Assembly: GCF_004353925.1 (NCBI RefSeq)
Contig: NZ_SMOK01000007.1
Span: 1-64,000, forward strand
Length of the DNA: 64,000 nucleotides
Origin: Pseudomonas sp. H9
Lineage (GTDB): Bacteria > Pseudomonadota > Gammaproteobacteria > Pseudomonadales > Pseudomonadaceae
Direction of reading: 5' to 3'
Of the stretch, positions 8,359 to 18,700 are shown one piece after another. The notes beneath the pieces are model-generated. The model did not search any database, had not been told where the DNA came from, and worked only from the letters and a program-made list of their open reading frames with translations. Within the stretch, counting starts at the first letter, position 1, and the number at the start of each line of letters is the position of its first letter. A program made the position numbers and the translations under genes.

Positions 8359-9297
8359 ATGCTTGGACGCTTGGGCAAGGATGCCGGTTCACTTCTGGGG
8401 GTGGAAATTACCCCTCCGTTCATCAGGCTGGTGCAACTGCGCCGCCATCGAGGGCGCTACAAGGTGCAGGCCTGGGCGCTTGAGCCCTTGCCGCTCACGG
8501 CCATGCACAATGGCTGGATTGGTGACCCGGATCAGGTTGGCGCATCGTTGCTTCGGGCTGTTCGGCGCAGCGCTGGTACATCCCGTCGCGCCGCGATTGC
8601 GCTGCCGGCCGGGCTGCTGATCGAAAAGCTGCTGACGCTGCCGGCTGACCTTGACGACCAAGCCCTCGCCGAGCACTTGCCAGCAGAGGCCGGCCAGTTC
8701 GTTCCATTTGCCCTTGAAGAGGCAGCAATCGACTTTCAGGCCATGGGCATCGACCCGCAAGATCCGCAGCGTCAGAGAGTGCTCGTGGCGGCCTGTCACT
8801 TGGCATCGCTCGACGCTCTTCAGGCCAGCCTGGAGGTTGCAGGTGTGCACGCCAGCGTTGTTGAGCCCGATACTCACGCCTTGCTCCGGGCTGTGCAGCC
8901 CAGCCTCGTTGGCGGGGAGCTGTTGTTACAGCTGGAAGCCAACTCCGTGGTGATTCATGAACAAGGCGACGGACCTGTGTCGCTGCACCGTGAAATCCCC
9001 CTGCATTGCTCGGGTGACGTTGTACAGGCATTGGTTTCGGCTGTGGATAACTACCTCTTGTCCAGCCCAGGAAGGGTGCTGCCAGAGCAGTTGCTGCTCT
9101 GCGGTGCTGGCGTGTCGGGCCTGCATTCACCCGAACAACTGCAGCAGCGCCTGGGTATGGCTGTGCAGTATGTCGATCCGTTCAAGCCCATGATGCTGGC
9201 GGCTGGGCTCGACACCGAGGTGCTTAAGGCGCAGGCGCCATGCCTTGCAGTCGCTTGTGGCTTGGCCATGCGCGAGGGTAACCGATGCCTGAATTGA
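8359..9297 (+). CDS. pilM: Type IV pilus assembly protein PilM
   Basis: Actin-like cytoplasmic protein that docks on the PilN N-terminus and forms the inner-membrane alignment platform of type IV pili/DNA uptake machines. 312 aa from ATG 8359 (MLGRLGKDAGSLLGVEITPPFIRLVQLRR), preceded by AAGGAAAAG; an upstream in-frame GTG at 8308 gives an unlikely extension. The N-terminal LGVEITPPFIRLVQL is the PilM opening strand and the fold follows with LPAGLLIEKLLTLP and LLLCGAGVSGL (phosphate-2-like loop). Shorter and more divergent than P. aeruginosa PilM (354 aa), nearer to the HofM/ComA type. First gene of a tightly packed operon. Confidence 0.85.
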   Translation: MLGRLGKDAGSLLGVEITPPFIRLVQLRRHRGRYKVQAWALEPLPLTAMHNGWIGDPDQVGASLLRAVRRSAGTSRRAAIALPAGLLIEKLLTLPADLDDQALAEHLPAEAGQFVPFALEEAAIDFQAMGIDPQDPQRQRVLVAACHLASLDALQASLEVAGVHASVVEPDTHALLRAVQPSLVGGELLLQLEANSVVIHEQGDGPVSLHREIPLHCSGDVVQALVSAVDNYLLSSPGRVLPEQLLLCGAGVSGLHSPEQLQQRLGMAVQYVDPFKPMMLAAGLDTEVLKAQAPCLAVACGLAMREGNRCLN

Positions 9298-9812
9298 ACT
9301 TGCTGCCCTGGCGCGAGCATCAGTGTCGTGCCGATATCCGACGTTTGCAGCGGCGCTTGGTGATTGTCGGGCTGATGGCTGTGTTGACCGTCGGGCTGAC
9401 GGACTATTGGGGGCGGCAAACGCTACATCGTCAGTGGCTGGAGGCTGCTGCGCTGCATCAAGCTGGCGAGCAGTTGGATGGACAACTGGCGAAGGTAGTG
9501 GAGCACAGCGCTGAACAGGAGCAGGTTCAGCAGCGCCTGCAAACGCTTGAGCAGTTGCAGGGTCAGCGGTTGTTCCTGGTCGAGTTGTTCGCTCAGCTGG
9601 AAAGGGCGCTACCCGAAGGGGTGTATCTCACGGCGGTCACCCGAGAAGGCGAACGTCTGTACATCCAGGGGTTGGCGGACTCGGGAGCGCTGGTTGCGCA
9701 CTTGTTGCGCGGCCTCTCCAGTGGACTTGGGGAGGCGACGCTGCAACAGGTCAACGCGGTGGATGAAGGCGAGGCGTTCGACATCAGCGTGACAATGAGA
9801 GGCAAAGCTTGA
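9285..9812 (+). CDS. pilN: Type IV pilus assembly protein PilN
   Basis: Bitopic inner-membrane protein of the alignment subcomplex, 175 aa. The cytoplasmic N-terminus PELNLLPWRE carries the conserved (I/L)NLLPWR peptide that binds PilM. One membrane segment at about residues 28-43 (VIVGLMAVLTVGLTDY), then a coiled coil (about 55-95) and a C-terminal ferredoxin-like periplasmic domain (ALPEGVYLTAVTREGERLYIQG). The start codon at 9285 lies 13 bases inside the end of pilM with GAGGGTAACC in front, so translation is probably coupled. Confidence 0.87.
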   Translation: MPELNLLPWREHQCRADIRRLQRRLVIVGLMAVLTVGLTDYWGRQTLHRQWLEAAALHQAGEQLDGQLAKVVEHSAEQEQVQQRLQTLEQLQGQRLFLVELFAQLERALPEGVYLTAVTREGERLYIQGLADSGALVAHLLRGLSSGLGEATLQQVNAVDEGEAFDISVTMRGKA

Positions 9813-9823
9813 ACGGGGCTTCC

Positions 9824-10741
9824 ATGGCTCAGTGGCAGCGCCTGATCAGCCGCTCGCGGTTCGGGCAGGCGGCGATTCTGGGTGCTTGCCTGGTGCTGAT
9901 GCTGGGGTTGGCATACAGCATTTATTTGCGCGGGCTTTTCGTTGAGATTGAACAGGGTGCAGCGCAATCGCGACGCTTACAGATCGAGCAGGCTGATAAG
10001 GCGTTACAAGCGCAGGTGCTCGTCACTCACAAGGCGCAGTTGGCAGCGTTGCATGAGCGCTTGGGGGCTTCTCGCTGGCATTTGGCTGCTGCTGGTGAGC
10101 TGGCCGACTTTCTGGAAGACATCGCACATCAGGCGCAAGTGGGCGGGGTATTTATCGAGCAACTGGAGCTGTTACCCGAAATCCAGCACGACCAATACAT
10201 TGAAATGCCCATGCAGTTGCAGTTACGCGGCGGTTACGGGGCATTGGCAGCCTTTGCCCAAGGGCTGGCGCAGTTACCCCGGCTAGTTACCCAGCAGAAC
10301 TTCTCGCTGTTGGCGGCGCAGCAGTCAGGCCCGGCCGGCTTGGGTATGCAACTGCATGTCAGTGCCTATCGGAGCCGTGAGCTGGCGCTTGTAGCGCCTC
10401 AGCTTGAGCTTCGGCCCGCGCTGCCTGCGCCTAATTTTTCGCGCAGTCCATTCGAACCTTCAGCAAGGGTTCAACCCCGGCAGCACCTGGAAACCTTGTC
10501 GCTTGATCAGTTCGAGATGGTTGGCAGCCTGGCCCGCAATCAAGCCCGCTTTGCCTTGCTGGATGCCGCAGGTGCCGTGCACCGTTTGCAGGTGGGGGAT
10601 CGTCTGGGGCGCGATCGAGGTCGAATTGTGCGCATTGAGGAGCGTCAGATTGAAATTGCCGAGGACGTCTTTGTGGCCGGAAAGGGATGGGTCGAGCGAC
10701 GGCGCATGTTGAGTATGAAAGTGCCTGCGGATGCGGGCTGA
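9824..10741 (+). CDS. PilO-PilP fusion protein of the pilus alignment complex
   Basis: 305 aa from ATG 9824 (MAQWQRLISRSRFGQAAILG); a TTG at 9809 overlapping the pilN stop is an alternative. The first ~200 residues are PilO: a membrane helix (about 17-35), a coiled coil (about 40-75), and the ELADFLEDIAHQAQVGGVFIEQLELLPEI periplasmic core. Residues ~226-302 are a PilP beta-domain: LSLDQFEMVGSLARNQARFALLD...GAVHRLQVGDRLGRDRGRIVRIEERQIEIAEDVFVAGKGWVERR matches the PilP pattern of LDQLEMVG, GVHRVxxGDYLGxNxG and W.ERPR. There is no separate pilP gene and no lipobox, so the PilP part is tethered through the PilO helix instead of a lipid. PilP normally bridges to PilQ, the next gene. The E. coli hofO and hofP genes are separate. 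Confidence 0.8.
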   Translation: MAQWQRLISRSRFGQAAILGACLVLMLGLAYSIYLRGLFVEIEQGAAQSRRLQIEQADKALQAQVLVTHKAQLAALHERLGASRWHLAAAGELADFLEDIAHQAQVGGVFIEQLELLPEIQHDQYIEMPMQLQLRGGYGALAAFAQGLAQLPRLVTQQNFSLLAAQQSGPAGLGMQLHVSAYRSRELALVAPQLELRPALPAPNFSRSPFEPSARVQPRQHLETLSLDQFEMVGSLARNQARFALLDAAGAVHRLQVGDRLGRDRGRIVRIEERQIEIAEDVFVAGKGWVERRRMLSMKVPADAG

Positions 10742-10765
10742 CGATGCAGGCCAGGGAGGTCGCAG

Positions 10766-12043
10766 ATGAAAGCAAGAGGGTGCCTGGCACTGTGTGTCTC
10801 GTTACTTGCGGGAGTGGCGCTGGCTGATCCGGTGTCACAGAGCGAGCCGTTGTCCTTGAACGTTCAGGACGTTGAGGTGCGCTCGGTACTGCAAGTGCTG
10901 GCTGAGTTCTCAGGGGTCAACCTGGTCGCCAGCGATGCTGTACAGGGCAAAGTGACCCTGCGTTTGCAAGATGTGCCGTGGGAGCAGGCATTGGATCTGG
11001 TGTTGCGCAGCAAGGGCCTGGAGAAGCGTTCTGAAGGTAACGTGCTGCTGGTCGCACCCATCGGTGAGTTGGCCGGGCATGACAGGCAAGTGCTGGAAGG
11101 TCGGCAGCAGTCCGCGGAGCTTGTGGCGACCCGCCGCGAGATGCTGCCCATTCACTACGCCAAGGCTGCAGACATTGCCGCAGTGTTCGAATCGCTGATG
11201 GGAGGTGAGCCCTTGGCGCCCGTCGCTGGGGCGCTGAGTGTCGATGAGCGCACCAATACGCTTGTTGCCCGTCAGACCCCGGAGCGGCTGGAGGCTCTGC
11301 AGCAGTTGATTGCGCGCCTGGATGTGCCTGTGCGTCAGGTCATGATTGAGGCGCGAATTGTGGAGGCCAACGTTGATTATGAGCGGGGCCTTGGCGTGCG
11401 CTGGGGCGGTGAGCTGAATCTTGGCGGTGGTGTGAGCCTGGGCGGGGCGGACACCTTTGTTGACCTGGGGGTAGAGCGGGCCAGTTCGGCTATCGGCTTG
11501 GGCCTGGTGCGTGACAACCTACTGTTGGACCTTGAACTGAGTGCCATGGAAAAGTCCGGCAATGGCGAAATCATCTCCCAGCCGAAAGTGGTCACGGCCG
11601 ACAAGGAAACGGCACGGATCCTCAAGGGCACGGAGGTGCCGTACCAGGAAACCAGCGGCAGCGGCGCAACATCCGTGACCTTTCGCGAGGCCTCGCTGTC
11701 TTTGGAGGTAACGCCGCAGATCACCCCGGACAATCGAGTGGTGATGGCAGTGAAGGTGACCAAGGATGAGCCGGATTATCTCAATGCCCTGGCCCAGGTA
11801 CCTGCGATCAGAAAAAACGAGGTCAATGCCAAGGTGCGGGTCAACGATGGCGAGACCATCGTGATTGGCGGCGTGTACTCCACCGTGCAAAGTAAAGTTG
11901 TCGATAAGGTGCCATTTTTCGGCGATGTGCCGTATGTTGGTCGGCTGTTTCGTCGCGATGTTTTACAAGAGAAAAAATCCGAGCTGCTGGTCTTCCTGAC
12001 TCCGCGTATCATGAGTGACCAGGCGATTGCTGTGAGTCGTTGA
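10766..12043 (+). CDS. pilQ: Short PilQ/HofQ-type secretin
   Basis: Outer-membrane secretin ring through which pilus fibres or DNA pass; 425 aa with good RBS GGAGGTCGCAG before ATG 10766. Signal peptide [20 protein letters not shown]. Then a secretin/TonB short domain (about 25-90: [31 protein letters not shown]), one N1 domain (about 127-190), and the secretin barrel with [24 protein letters not shown] and the end [13 protein letters not shown]. aeruginosa PilQ is 714 aa with two N-terminal AMIN peptidoglycan-binding domains; these are absent here, so this is the length of E. coli HofQ/Haemophilus ComE. I use pilQ because of the genus; hofQ-like would be as fair. Confidence 0.87.
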   Translation: MKARGCLALCVSLLAGVALADPVSQSEPLSLNVQDVEVRSVLQVLAEFSGVNLVASDAVQGKVTLRLQDVPWEQALDLVLRSKGLEKRSEGNVLLVAPIGELAGHDRQVLEGRQQSAELVATRREMLPIHYAKAADIAAVFESLMGGEPLAPVAGALSVDERTNTLVARQTPERLEALQQLIARLDVPVRQVMIEARIVEANVDYERGLGVRWGGELNLGGGVSLGGADTFVDLGVERASSAIGLGLVRDNLLLDLELSAMEKSGNGEIISQPKVVTADKETARILKGTEVPYQETSGSGATSVTFREASLSLEVTPQITPDNRVVMAVKVTKDEPDYLNALAQVPAIRKNEVNAKVRVNDGETIVIGGVYSTVQSKVVDKVPFFGDVPYVGRLFRRDVLQEKKSELLVFLTPRIMSDQAIAVSR

Positions 12044-12047
12044 TTCT

Positions 12048-12566
12048 GTGCGAAATTTGATACTTGTGGGGCCCATGGGTGCTGGCAAAAGCACCATCGG
12101 TCGCCTGTTAGCCAAAGAGCTGCGCCTGCCGTTCAAGGATTCCGACAAGGAAATTGAGCTGCGTACTGGCGCCAACATCCCGTGGATCTTCGACAAAGAA
12201 GGCGAGCCGGGCTTTCGTGATCGTGAGCAGGCGATGATCGCCGAGCTGTGCGCGTACGACGGCGTGGTTCTGGCCACTGGCGGAGGTGCGGTCATGCGCG
12301 ACGCCAACCGCCAGGCCCTGCATGCCGGGGGGCGAGTGGTGTACCTGCACGCCTCGGTCGAGCAGCAGGTCGGGCGCACCGCGCGTGACCGCAACCGTCC
12401 GTTGCTGCGTACCGCCAATCCCGAGGCAACCTTACGTGCCTTGCTGGAGATCCGTGATCCGCTCTACCGCGAGATCGCCGACCTGGTGGTGGAAACCGAC
12501 GAACGGCCACCACGGATGGTTGTGCTCGATATTCTCGAGCGCTTGCAGAAGTTGCCGCCCCGTTAA
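12048..12566 (+). CDS. aroK: Shikimate kinase I
   Basis: ATP-dependent phosphorylation of shikimate to shikimate 3-phosphate in aromatic amino acid synthesis; 172 aa starting at GTG 12048, 4 bases after the pilQ stop. The P-loop GPMGAGKST is at residues 8-16; the shikimate-binding D(S/T)D appears as KDSDKEIE (about 32-36); ATGGGAV (about 77-83) is the Walker-B-like glycine loop; RDRNRPLL (about 115-122) is the lid. Linkage pilQ-aroK-aroB is conserved from Pseudomonas to Enterobacteria. Confidence 0.96.
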   Translation: MRNLILVGPMGAGKSTIGRLLAKELRLPFKDSDKEIELRTGANIPWIFDKEGEPGFRDREQAMIAELCAYDGVVLATGGGAVMRDANRQALHAGGRVVYLHASVEQQVGRTARDRNRPLLRTANPEATLRALLEIRDPLYREIADLVVETDERPPRMVVLDILERLQKLPPR

Positions 12567-12665
12567 GCCAGGACTATCCTCGGCGGCCAGTCACGCCTTG
12601 ACAGGGCACATCGTTATCGCGCGGGTCGAGCCATCGATGCCGCGCCTCGTTCATTGTGGGGACAC

Positions 12666-13763
12666 ATGCAGACACTAAAGGTCGAATTGGGCGAACGTAG
12701 CTACCCGATCTACATTGGCGAAGGGCTGCTGGATCAGCCAGAGCTGCTGGCACCGCATATTGCCGGTCGGCAGGTCGCCATTGTCTCCAATGAGACTGTC
12801 GCACCCCTTTATCTTGAGCGTCTGAGCAAGACCCTGGGGGCCTATTCGGTACTGCCAGTGGTGTTGCCTGATGGCGAAGCCTTCAAGAACTGGGAAACCC
12901 TGCAACTGATTTTCGACGCCTTGCTGACTGCCCGCCATGATCGCCGTACCACTGTAGTGGCCTTGGGCGGCGGCGTGATCGGTGACATGGCCGGGTTCGC
13001 CGCCGCCTGCTACCAGCGTGGCGTGGACTTCATCCAGGTGCCGACGACCTTGCTGTCGCAAGTTGACTCCTCCGTAGGTGGCAAGACCGGCATCAACCAC
13101 CCGCTGGGCAAAAACATGGTGGGTGCTTTCTACCAGCCCAACGCCGTGTTGATCGACACCACCAGCCTTAACTCCCTGCCACCACGCGAACTGTCCGCCG
13201 GCCTTGCCGAAGTGATCAAGTACGGTCTGATTTGTGACGAGCCGTTCCTGACCTGGCTGGAAGCCAATATGCAGGCGTTGCGCGCGCTGGACCAAGCAGC
13301 CCTGACCGAAGCGATCCGCCGCTCCTGTGCCGCCAAGGCCGCGGTGGTTGGCGCCGATGAGCGCGAGTCGGGCGTGCGCGCCACCCTCAACCTCGGACAT
13401 ACATTCGGCCACGCCATCGAAACCCACATGGGGTATGGTGTGTGGCTACATGGTGAGGCCGTTGCCGCGGGTACGGTGATGGCGCTGGAGATGTCCATGC
13501 GACTAGGCTGGATCAGCGAGCAAGAGCGCAATCGCGGCATCCGACTGTTCCAGCAAGCAGGTTTGCCAGTGGTGCCGCCACAGGAAATGACCCCGGCGCA
13601 CTTCATGGAGCACATGGCAGTAGATAAAAAGGTACTCGACGGTCGTTTGCGTCTGGTCCTGCTGAGCCAAATGGGCGCGGCGGTGGTCACCGACGACTAT
13701 CCGAAAGAGATTCTTCAGGCCACATTGGCGGCGGATTACCGCGCAATCGTGGCTCAGCTTTGA
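12666..13763 (+). CDS. aroB: 3-Dehydroquinate synthase
   Basis: NAD- and metal-dependent conversion of DAHP to 3-dehydroquinate, the second step of the shikimate pathway. 365 aa from ATG 12666 ([22 protein letters not shown]); a GTG at 12654 is possible but adds only four residues. Signatures: [60 protein letters not shown] (about 102-161), metal ligands in [11 protein letters not shown] and [11 protein letters not shown], and the histidine in [12 protein letters not shown]. 99 bases separate it from aroK. Confidence 0.97.
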   Translation: MQTLKVELGERSYPIYIGEGLLDQPELLAPHIAGRQVAIVSNETVAPLYLERLSKTLGAYSVLPVVLPDGEAFKNWETLQLIFDALLTARHDRRTTVVALGGGVIGDMAGFAAACYQRGVDFIQVPTTLLSQVDSSVGGKTGINHPLGKNMVGAFYQPNAVLIDTTSLNSLPPRELSAGLAEVIKYGLICDEPFLTWLEANMQALRALDQAALTEAIRRSCAAKAAVVGADERESGVRATLNLGHTFGHAIETHMGYGVWLHGEAVAAGTVMALEMSMRLGWISEQERNRGIRLFQQAGLPVVPPQEMTPAHFMEHMAVDKKVLDGRLRLVLLSQMGAAVVTDDYPKEILQATLAADYRAIVAQL

Positions 13764-13779
13764 GGTTGATGAGAGTTCG

Positions 13780-15384
13780 ATGACTAGTCTGCATGCCGAC
13801 GAGGCCTTTCTCGGCCATTACCAGTTGAACCATGACCCCTTCGCTGCGCGGGTGCCCGGGTTCAAGTTCTTCCCGGCCCAACGCAAGCCGGTGCTTGGCC
13901 AGCTGCATCACCTGGCACGTTACAGCCAGTTGCTGCTGGTGGTTACCGGCCCTCAGGGCAGCGGCAAGACCTTGCTGCGTCAGGCGCTGGTTGCCAGCAC
14001 CAACAAGCAAACGGTGCAAAGCGTGGTGGTTTCCGCGCGCGGCGCCAGCGACGCCGCCGGTGTGCTCAGTCAGGTTGCCCAGGCGTTGGGCGTAGCCCAG
14101 CCGGAAGTCCCCGAGTTGCTGGCCCAGGTGGTGCAGCTGGCATTGACCGGGCAAGAAGTCTATTTGCTGGTAGACGACGCGGAACAACTGGACGAGTCAG
14201 CACTCCAAGCCTTGCTGGAACTGGCGGCGGGTACGCCAGAAGGGCGTCCGCATGTTTTTCTGTTCGGTGAGCCGTCACTGATTGCCGGGCTGGAAGCGAT
14301 CGATACTGATCTGGAGCGTTTCCACGTTATCGAGCTGGCGCCGTACAGCGAAGAAGAGACCCGGGAGTACCTCGAGCAGCGCCTGGAAGGTGCCGGGCGA
14401 GGGATCGAGGTGTTCACCAGTGAACAGATTGTCGATATTCACCAAAACTCGGATGGTTGGCCTGGGAATATCAACCAGGTTGCCCGCGATACCTTGATCG
14501 AAGCCATGATCGCCAGCCGGACCACGGCCAAGCGACCATCAATGGGGTTCAATATGCCTAAAAAACACGTGCTGGCGCTGTCTGCTGTTGTGGTGGTCGC
14601 AGTGGCTGCCGCTGTACTGATGCCGAAAAAGGGCGATCAGGCGCCAACTGCGCCTGCCGAGCAGGCTCAGCTGCCATTGGGTGAAGGCCAGCCAGGCAAT
14701 GCTCAGTCGAACAATGGCGGCCCTGCCATTGAGTTTGCGGGTAACTCGCAGCCGATGCCGCTGCCGTTGGTAGGTCAGTCGCAGCCGGTCATGCGCGGCC
14801 CGCTGGCTGAAGCGGCGGGTATGGGTGAGGGCGAAGAGGGCGGCCCGGCCGGTGAAACTGCGCTGCAGCCACCGACCGTCACCACCATCGCGCCACCTGC
14901 CGGTGTCCCAGCGGGCCCTGCGCCTGCCCCGGCCCAACCGGTTGCTCAGGCCCAGCCTGTCGCGCCTGCACCACAGCCGGTTGCACCTGTTGCCAGCAAG
15001 CCAGTAGCGCCTGCAGCAAAACCTGCCCCTACTCAGGTTGCAACGGCCAAGCCGGCACCTAAGCCTGTCGAGAAGCCAGCCGCCAAGCCTGCTGCAGGCG
15101 GTGGCTGGTACGCCGGGCAAAAACCGGGCAACTATGTGGTGCAAATCCTCGGCACCAGCTCCGAAGCTTCCGCCCAGGCCTACGTGAAAGCGCAAGGTGG
15201 CGACTATCGCTACTTCAAGAAAACCTTGCAGGGTAAGCCGCTGTATGTGATTACTTACGGCAGCTTCTCCAGTCGTGATGCGGCGCTGGCTGCAATCAAA
15301 ACCTTGCCAGCCAAGGTCCAGGCTGGTAAACCTTGGCCTCGCACCGTTGCCAGCGTTCAACAAGAACTGGCTGCGACCCGCTGA
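13780..15384 (+). CDS. DamX-like AAA ATPase with C-terminal SPOR domain
   Basis: Predicted inner-membrane cell-division-associated protein, 534 aa. The N-terminal half is an ExeA-like AAA domain: Walker A TGPQGSGKT at about 56-64, Walker B YLLVDDAE at about 128-135, and DGWPGNINQVA (sensor-2-like) at about 226-236. A single membrane segment follows at about 264-283 (HVLALSAVVVVAVAAAVLMP). Residues ~300-435 are a low-complexity Pro/Ala/Gln linker (PVAQAQPVAPAPQPVAPVA and repeats) of the kind that spans periplasm. The C-terminus (about 445-525; GGWYAGQKPGNYVVQILGT...YVITYGSFSSRDAALAAI) is a SPOR domain, which binds denuded glycan at the septum. E. coli damX has the same position after aroB but no clear ATPase half. 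Confidence 0.82.
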   Translation: MTSLHADEAFLGHYQLNHDPFAARVPGFKFFPAQRKPVLGQLHHLARYSQLLLVVTGPQGSGKTLLRQALVASTNKQTVQSVVVSARGASDAAGVLSQVAQALGVAQPEVPELLAQVVQLALTGQEVYLLVDDAEQLDESALQALLELAAGTPEGRPHVFLFGEPSLIAGLEAIDTDLERFHVIELAPYSEEETREYLEQRLEGAGRGIEVFTSEQIVDIHQNSDGWPGNINQVARDTLIEAMIASRTTAKRPSMGFNMPKKHVLALSAVVVVAVAAAVLMPKKGDQAPTAPAEQAQLPLGEGQPGNAQSNNGGPAIEFAGNSQPMPLPLVGQSQPVMRGPLAEAAGMGEGEEGGPAGETALQPPTVTTIAPPAGVPAGPAPAPAQPVAQAQPVAPAPQPVAPVASKPVAPAAKPAPTQVATAKPAPKPVEKPAAKPAAGGGWYAGQKPGNYVVQILGTSSEASAQAYVKAQGGDYRYFKKTLQGKPLYVITYGSFSSRDAALAAIKTLPAKVQAGKPWPRTVASVQQELAATR

Positions 15385-15438
15385 TATAGCTCGGTGGCAT
15401 TACCCCGCCACCTGCTGAGCGACTCCTGAATTATGGTC

Positions 15439-15469
15439 AAGCCTGCTGCGTACTTCGCGGCAGGCTTTT
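15439..15469 (+). terminator. Intrinsic terminator after the damX-like gene
   Basis: AAGCCTGCTGC paired with GCGGCAGGCTT (one G-U), 7-base loop, then TTTT; 54 bases after the stop. Confidence 0.75.
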
Positions 15470-15746
15470 CTGTCCCAGACTGCCGGCCACAAGCCTATCT
15501 TGCAGTCCAGGCTGAAACGCTTCAGACTCAAGCCAAGCCGTTACCACGGTGCAAGCTTAAAAACATTCAAAATTGCGACATGGGTTTACGACAATGCGTC
15601 GTAAATTTGTGGGCTTCCCTGTCGCTGTGCAACAATGGCTCCCCTATTGCCCCCGCAAAGCTGGCGTTCGTTCGGCGTGGATGGTAAGTGGTTGTACTAA
15701 AAAGAGATTTGCCTTGGTGAGAGGCGAACCTGGTGAGAAAGTGTCT
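15470..15746. promoter_or_regulatory. gltB upstream region with an 8-bp inverted repeat
   Basis: 277 bases without a credible gene. At 15585-15605, TTTACGAC and GTCGTAAA face each other perfectly across 5 bases, a dimeric-repressor-like site 142 bases before the gltB ATG. An open frame continues upstream of gltB to 15573 but has no family support, so it is treated as leader. I cannot fix the promoter. Confidence 0.5.
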
Positions 15747-18700
15747 ATGAAAACAGGTCTGTACCATCCCGAAGAATTCAAGGATAACTGTGGTTTCGGC
15801 CTGATCGCCCATATGACGGGCGAACCCAGCCACCACCTTCTGCAAACAGCTATGCAGGCGCTGACCTGCATGACCCACCGCGGTGGTATCAACGCTGACG
15901 GCAAGACCGGCGACGGTTGTGGCCTATTGATGCAAAAGCCCGATCAGTTCCTACGGGCCGTGGCCCAGGAACAATTCGGCGTCGAGCTGCCCAAGCAGTA
16001 CGCGGTCGGCATGGTGTTCTTCAACCAGGACACCGGCAAAGCTGAAGCTGCGCGCGAAAACATGAACCGCGAAATCCTCGCGGCGGGCCTGCAATTGGTG
16101 GGCTGGCGCAAGGTGCCGATCGATACCAGCGTCCTTGGCCGCTTGGCTCTGGAGCGCCTGCCGCAGATTGAGCAGGTGTTCGTCGGCGGTGAAGGCCTGA
16201 GCGATCAGGAATTCGCCATCAAGCTGTTCAGCGCCCGTCGTCGTTCGTCTGTGGCTAACGCTCATGACACCGACCACTACATCTGCAGCTTTTCGCACAA
16301 GACCATTATCTATAAAGGCCTGATGATGCCGGCGGACCTCGCCGCGTTCTATCCGGACCTGGACGACGAGCGCCTGCAGACAGCTATCTGCGTATTCCAC
16401 CAGCGCTTCTCCACCAACACCTTGCCGAAATGGCCGCTGGCTCAGCCATTCCGCTTCCTCGCCCACAACGGCGAGATCAACACCATTACCGGTAACCGTA
16501 ACTGGGCCCAGGCGCGTCGCACCAAGTTCGCCAATGATCTGATTCCGGACCTGGAAGAACTCGGCCCGCTGGTTAACCGCGTCGGTTCCGACTCCTCGAG
16601 CATGGACAACATGCTGGAGCTGATGGTCACCGGTGGTATCGACCTGTTCCGCGGCGTGCGCATGCTCATTCCGCCAGCGTGGCAGAACGTCGAAACCATG
16701 GACGCCGACCTGCGTGCGTTCTACGAATACAACTCCATGCACATGGAAGCGTGGGATGGCCCGGCTGGCGTGGTGCTGACCGAAGGTCGTCACGCGGTCT
16801 GCCTGCTCGACCGTAACGGCCTGCGCCCGGCGCGCTGGGTGACGACCAAGAACGGCTACATCACCCTGGCGTCGGAAATCGGCGTGTGGGACTACAAGCC
16901 TGAAGACGTTATCGCCAAGGGGCGTGTGGGCCCGGGTCAGATCTTCGCCGTGGACACCGAAACCGGCCAGATTCTCGACACCGACTCCATCGACAACCGC
17001 CTGAAGTCGCGTCACCCGTACAAGCGCTGGTTGCGTCAGAATGCCTTGCGCATTCAGGCTGACCTCAGCGACGACCAGGGCGTGGCCAGCTATGACGCTG
17101 ACCAGCTCAAGCAATACATGAAGATGTTCCAGGTCACCTTCGAAGAGCGTGATCAGGTGCTGCGCCCGCTGGGTGAACAAGGCCAGGAAGCCGTCGGCTC
17201 GATGGGCGACGACACACCTATGGCAATTCTGTCGCAGCGCGTTCGTTCGCCCTACGATTACTTCCGCCAGCAGTTCGCTCAGGTCACCAACCCGCCAATT
17301 GACCCGCTGCGTGAAGCGATCGTCATGTCGCTGGAGATCTGCCTGGGCGCTGAACGCAACATCTTCCAGGAATCCCCTGAGCATGCTTCGCGGGTGATCC
17401 TCAGCTCGCCAGTGATTTCGCCAGCCAAGTGGCGTTCGCTGATGAACCTCGACCGCCCCGGCTTCGAGCGTCAGCTGATCGACCTGAACTACGAAGAAGC
17501 GGTAGGGCTGGAAGCAGCGGTGCGCAACATCGCCGACCAGGCCGAAGAAGCCGTACGCAGCGGCAAGACCCAACTGGTACTGAGCGACCGCCATATCGCG
17601 CCGGGCAAATTGCCGGTGCATGCGTCGCTGGCCGTCGGTGCCGTGCACCACCGCCTGACCGAGCTGGGCCTGCGTTGCGACAGCAACATCCTGGTGGAAA
17701 CCGCTACCGCCCGCGACCCGCACCACTTTGCCGTGCTGATCGGTTTTGGTGCCTCGGCGGTGTACCCGTACCTGGCCTACGAAGTGCTGGCTGACCTGAT
17801 CCGTACCGGCGAAGTGCTGGGCGACCTGGATGAAGTCTTCAAGTACTACCGTAAGGGCATCTCCAAGGGCCTGCTGAAGATCCTCTCGAAGATGGGCATC
17901 TCCACCATCGGTTCGTACCGTGGTGCGCAGCTGTTCGAGGCTGTCGGCCTGTCCGAAGAAGTGGTTGGCCTGAGCTTCAAGGGCGTTGCAAGCCGCCTCA
18001 AGGGTGCGCGCTTTGTCGATATCGAGAGCGAGCAGAAGCTGCTTGCCGCCGAAGCCTGGAGCCCGCGTAAGCCGATCCAGCAGGGTGGCTTGCTGAAGTT
18101 CGTTCACGGTGGCGAGTACCACGCCTACAACCCGGACGTGGTCAACACCCTGCAGGCCGCTGTGCAGCAGGGCGACTACGCCAAATTCAAGGAATACACC
18201 GCACTGGTCGACCAACGCCCGGTTTCGATGATCCGCGACCTGCTCAAGGTCAAGGTCGCCGACCAACCGCTGGCGCTGGAACAAGTCGAGCCGCTGGAAG
18301 AGATCCTCAAGCGCTTCGACTCCGCCGGTATCTCTCTGGGTGCGCTGTCGCCGGAGGCCCATGAAGCGCTGGCTGAGGCGATGAACCGCCTGGGTGCGCG
18401 CTCCAACTCCGGTGAGGGCGGCGAAGACCCGGCCCGCTACGGCACCATCAAAAGCTCGAAAATCAAGCAGGTGGCCACCGGTCGTTTTGGTGTTACTCCT
18501 GAGTACCTGGTCAATGCTGAAGTGCTGCAGATCAAGGTGGCTCAAGGCGCCAAACCGGGAGAGGGCGGTCAACTGCCGGGTGGTAAGGTCAACGGCCTGA
18601 TTGCCCGTCTGCGTTATGCCGTACCTGGCGTGACCCTGATTTCGCCGCCACCGCACCACGACATCTACTCGATCGAAGACTTGTCGCAGCTGATTTTCGA

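Noticed and set aside
10766..12043. pilQ as a truncated pseudogene
   Set aside because: It has an intact signal peptide, good RBS and complete secretin domain, with length equal to HofQ-type secretins; short by design and not broken.
14640..15110. Pro/Ala/Gln-rich stretch as a separate repeat or surface protein
   Set aside because: It is the flexible linker of the SPOR protein between its membrane helix and septal domain.
15573..15746. 58-residue extension of GltB
   Set aside because: Family members begin near [11 protein letters not shown], with the nucleophilic Cys at 15; the upstream frame holds the inverted repeat and has no similarity I recognise.
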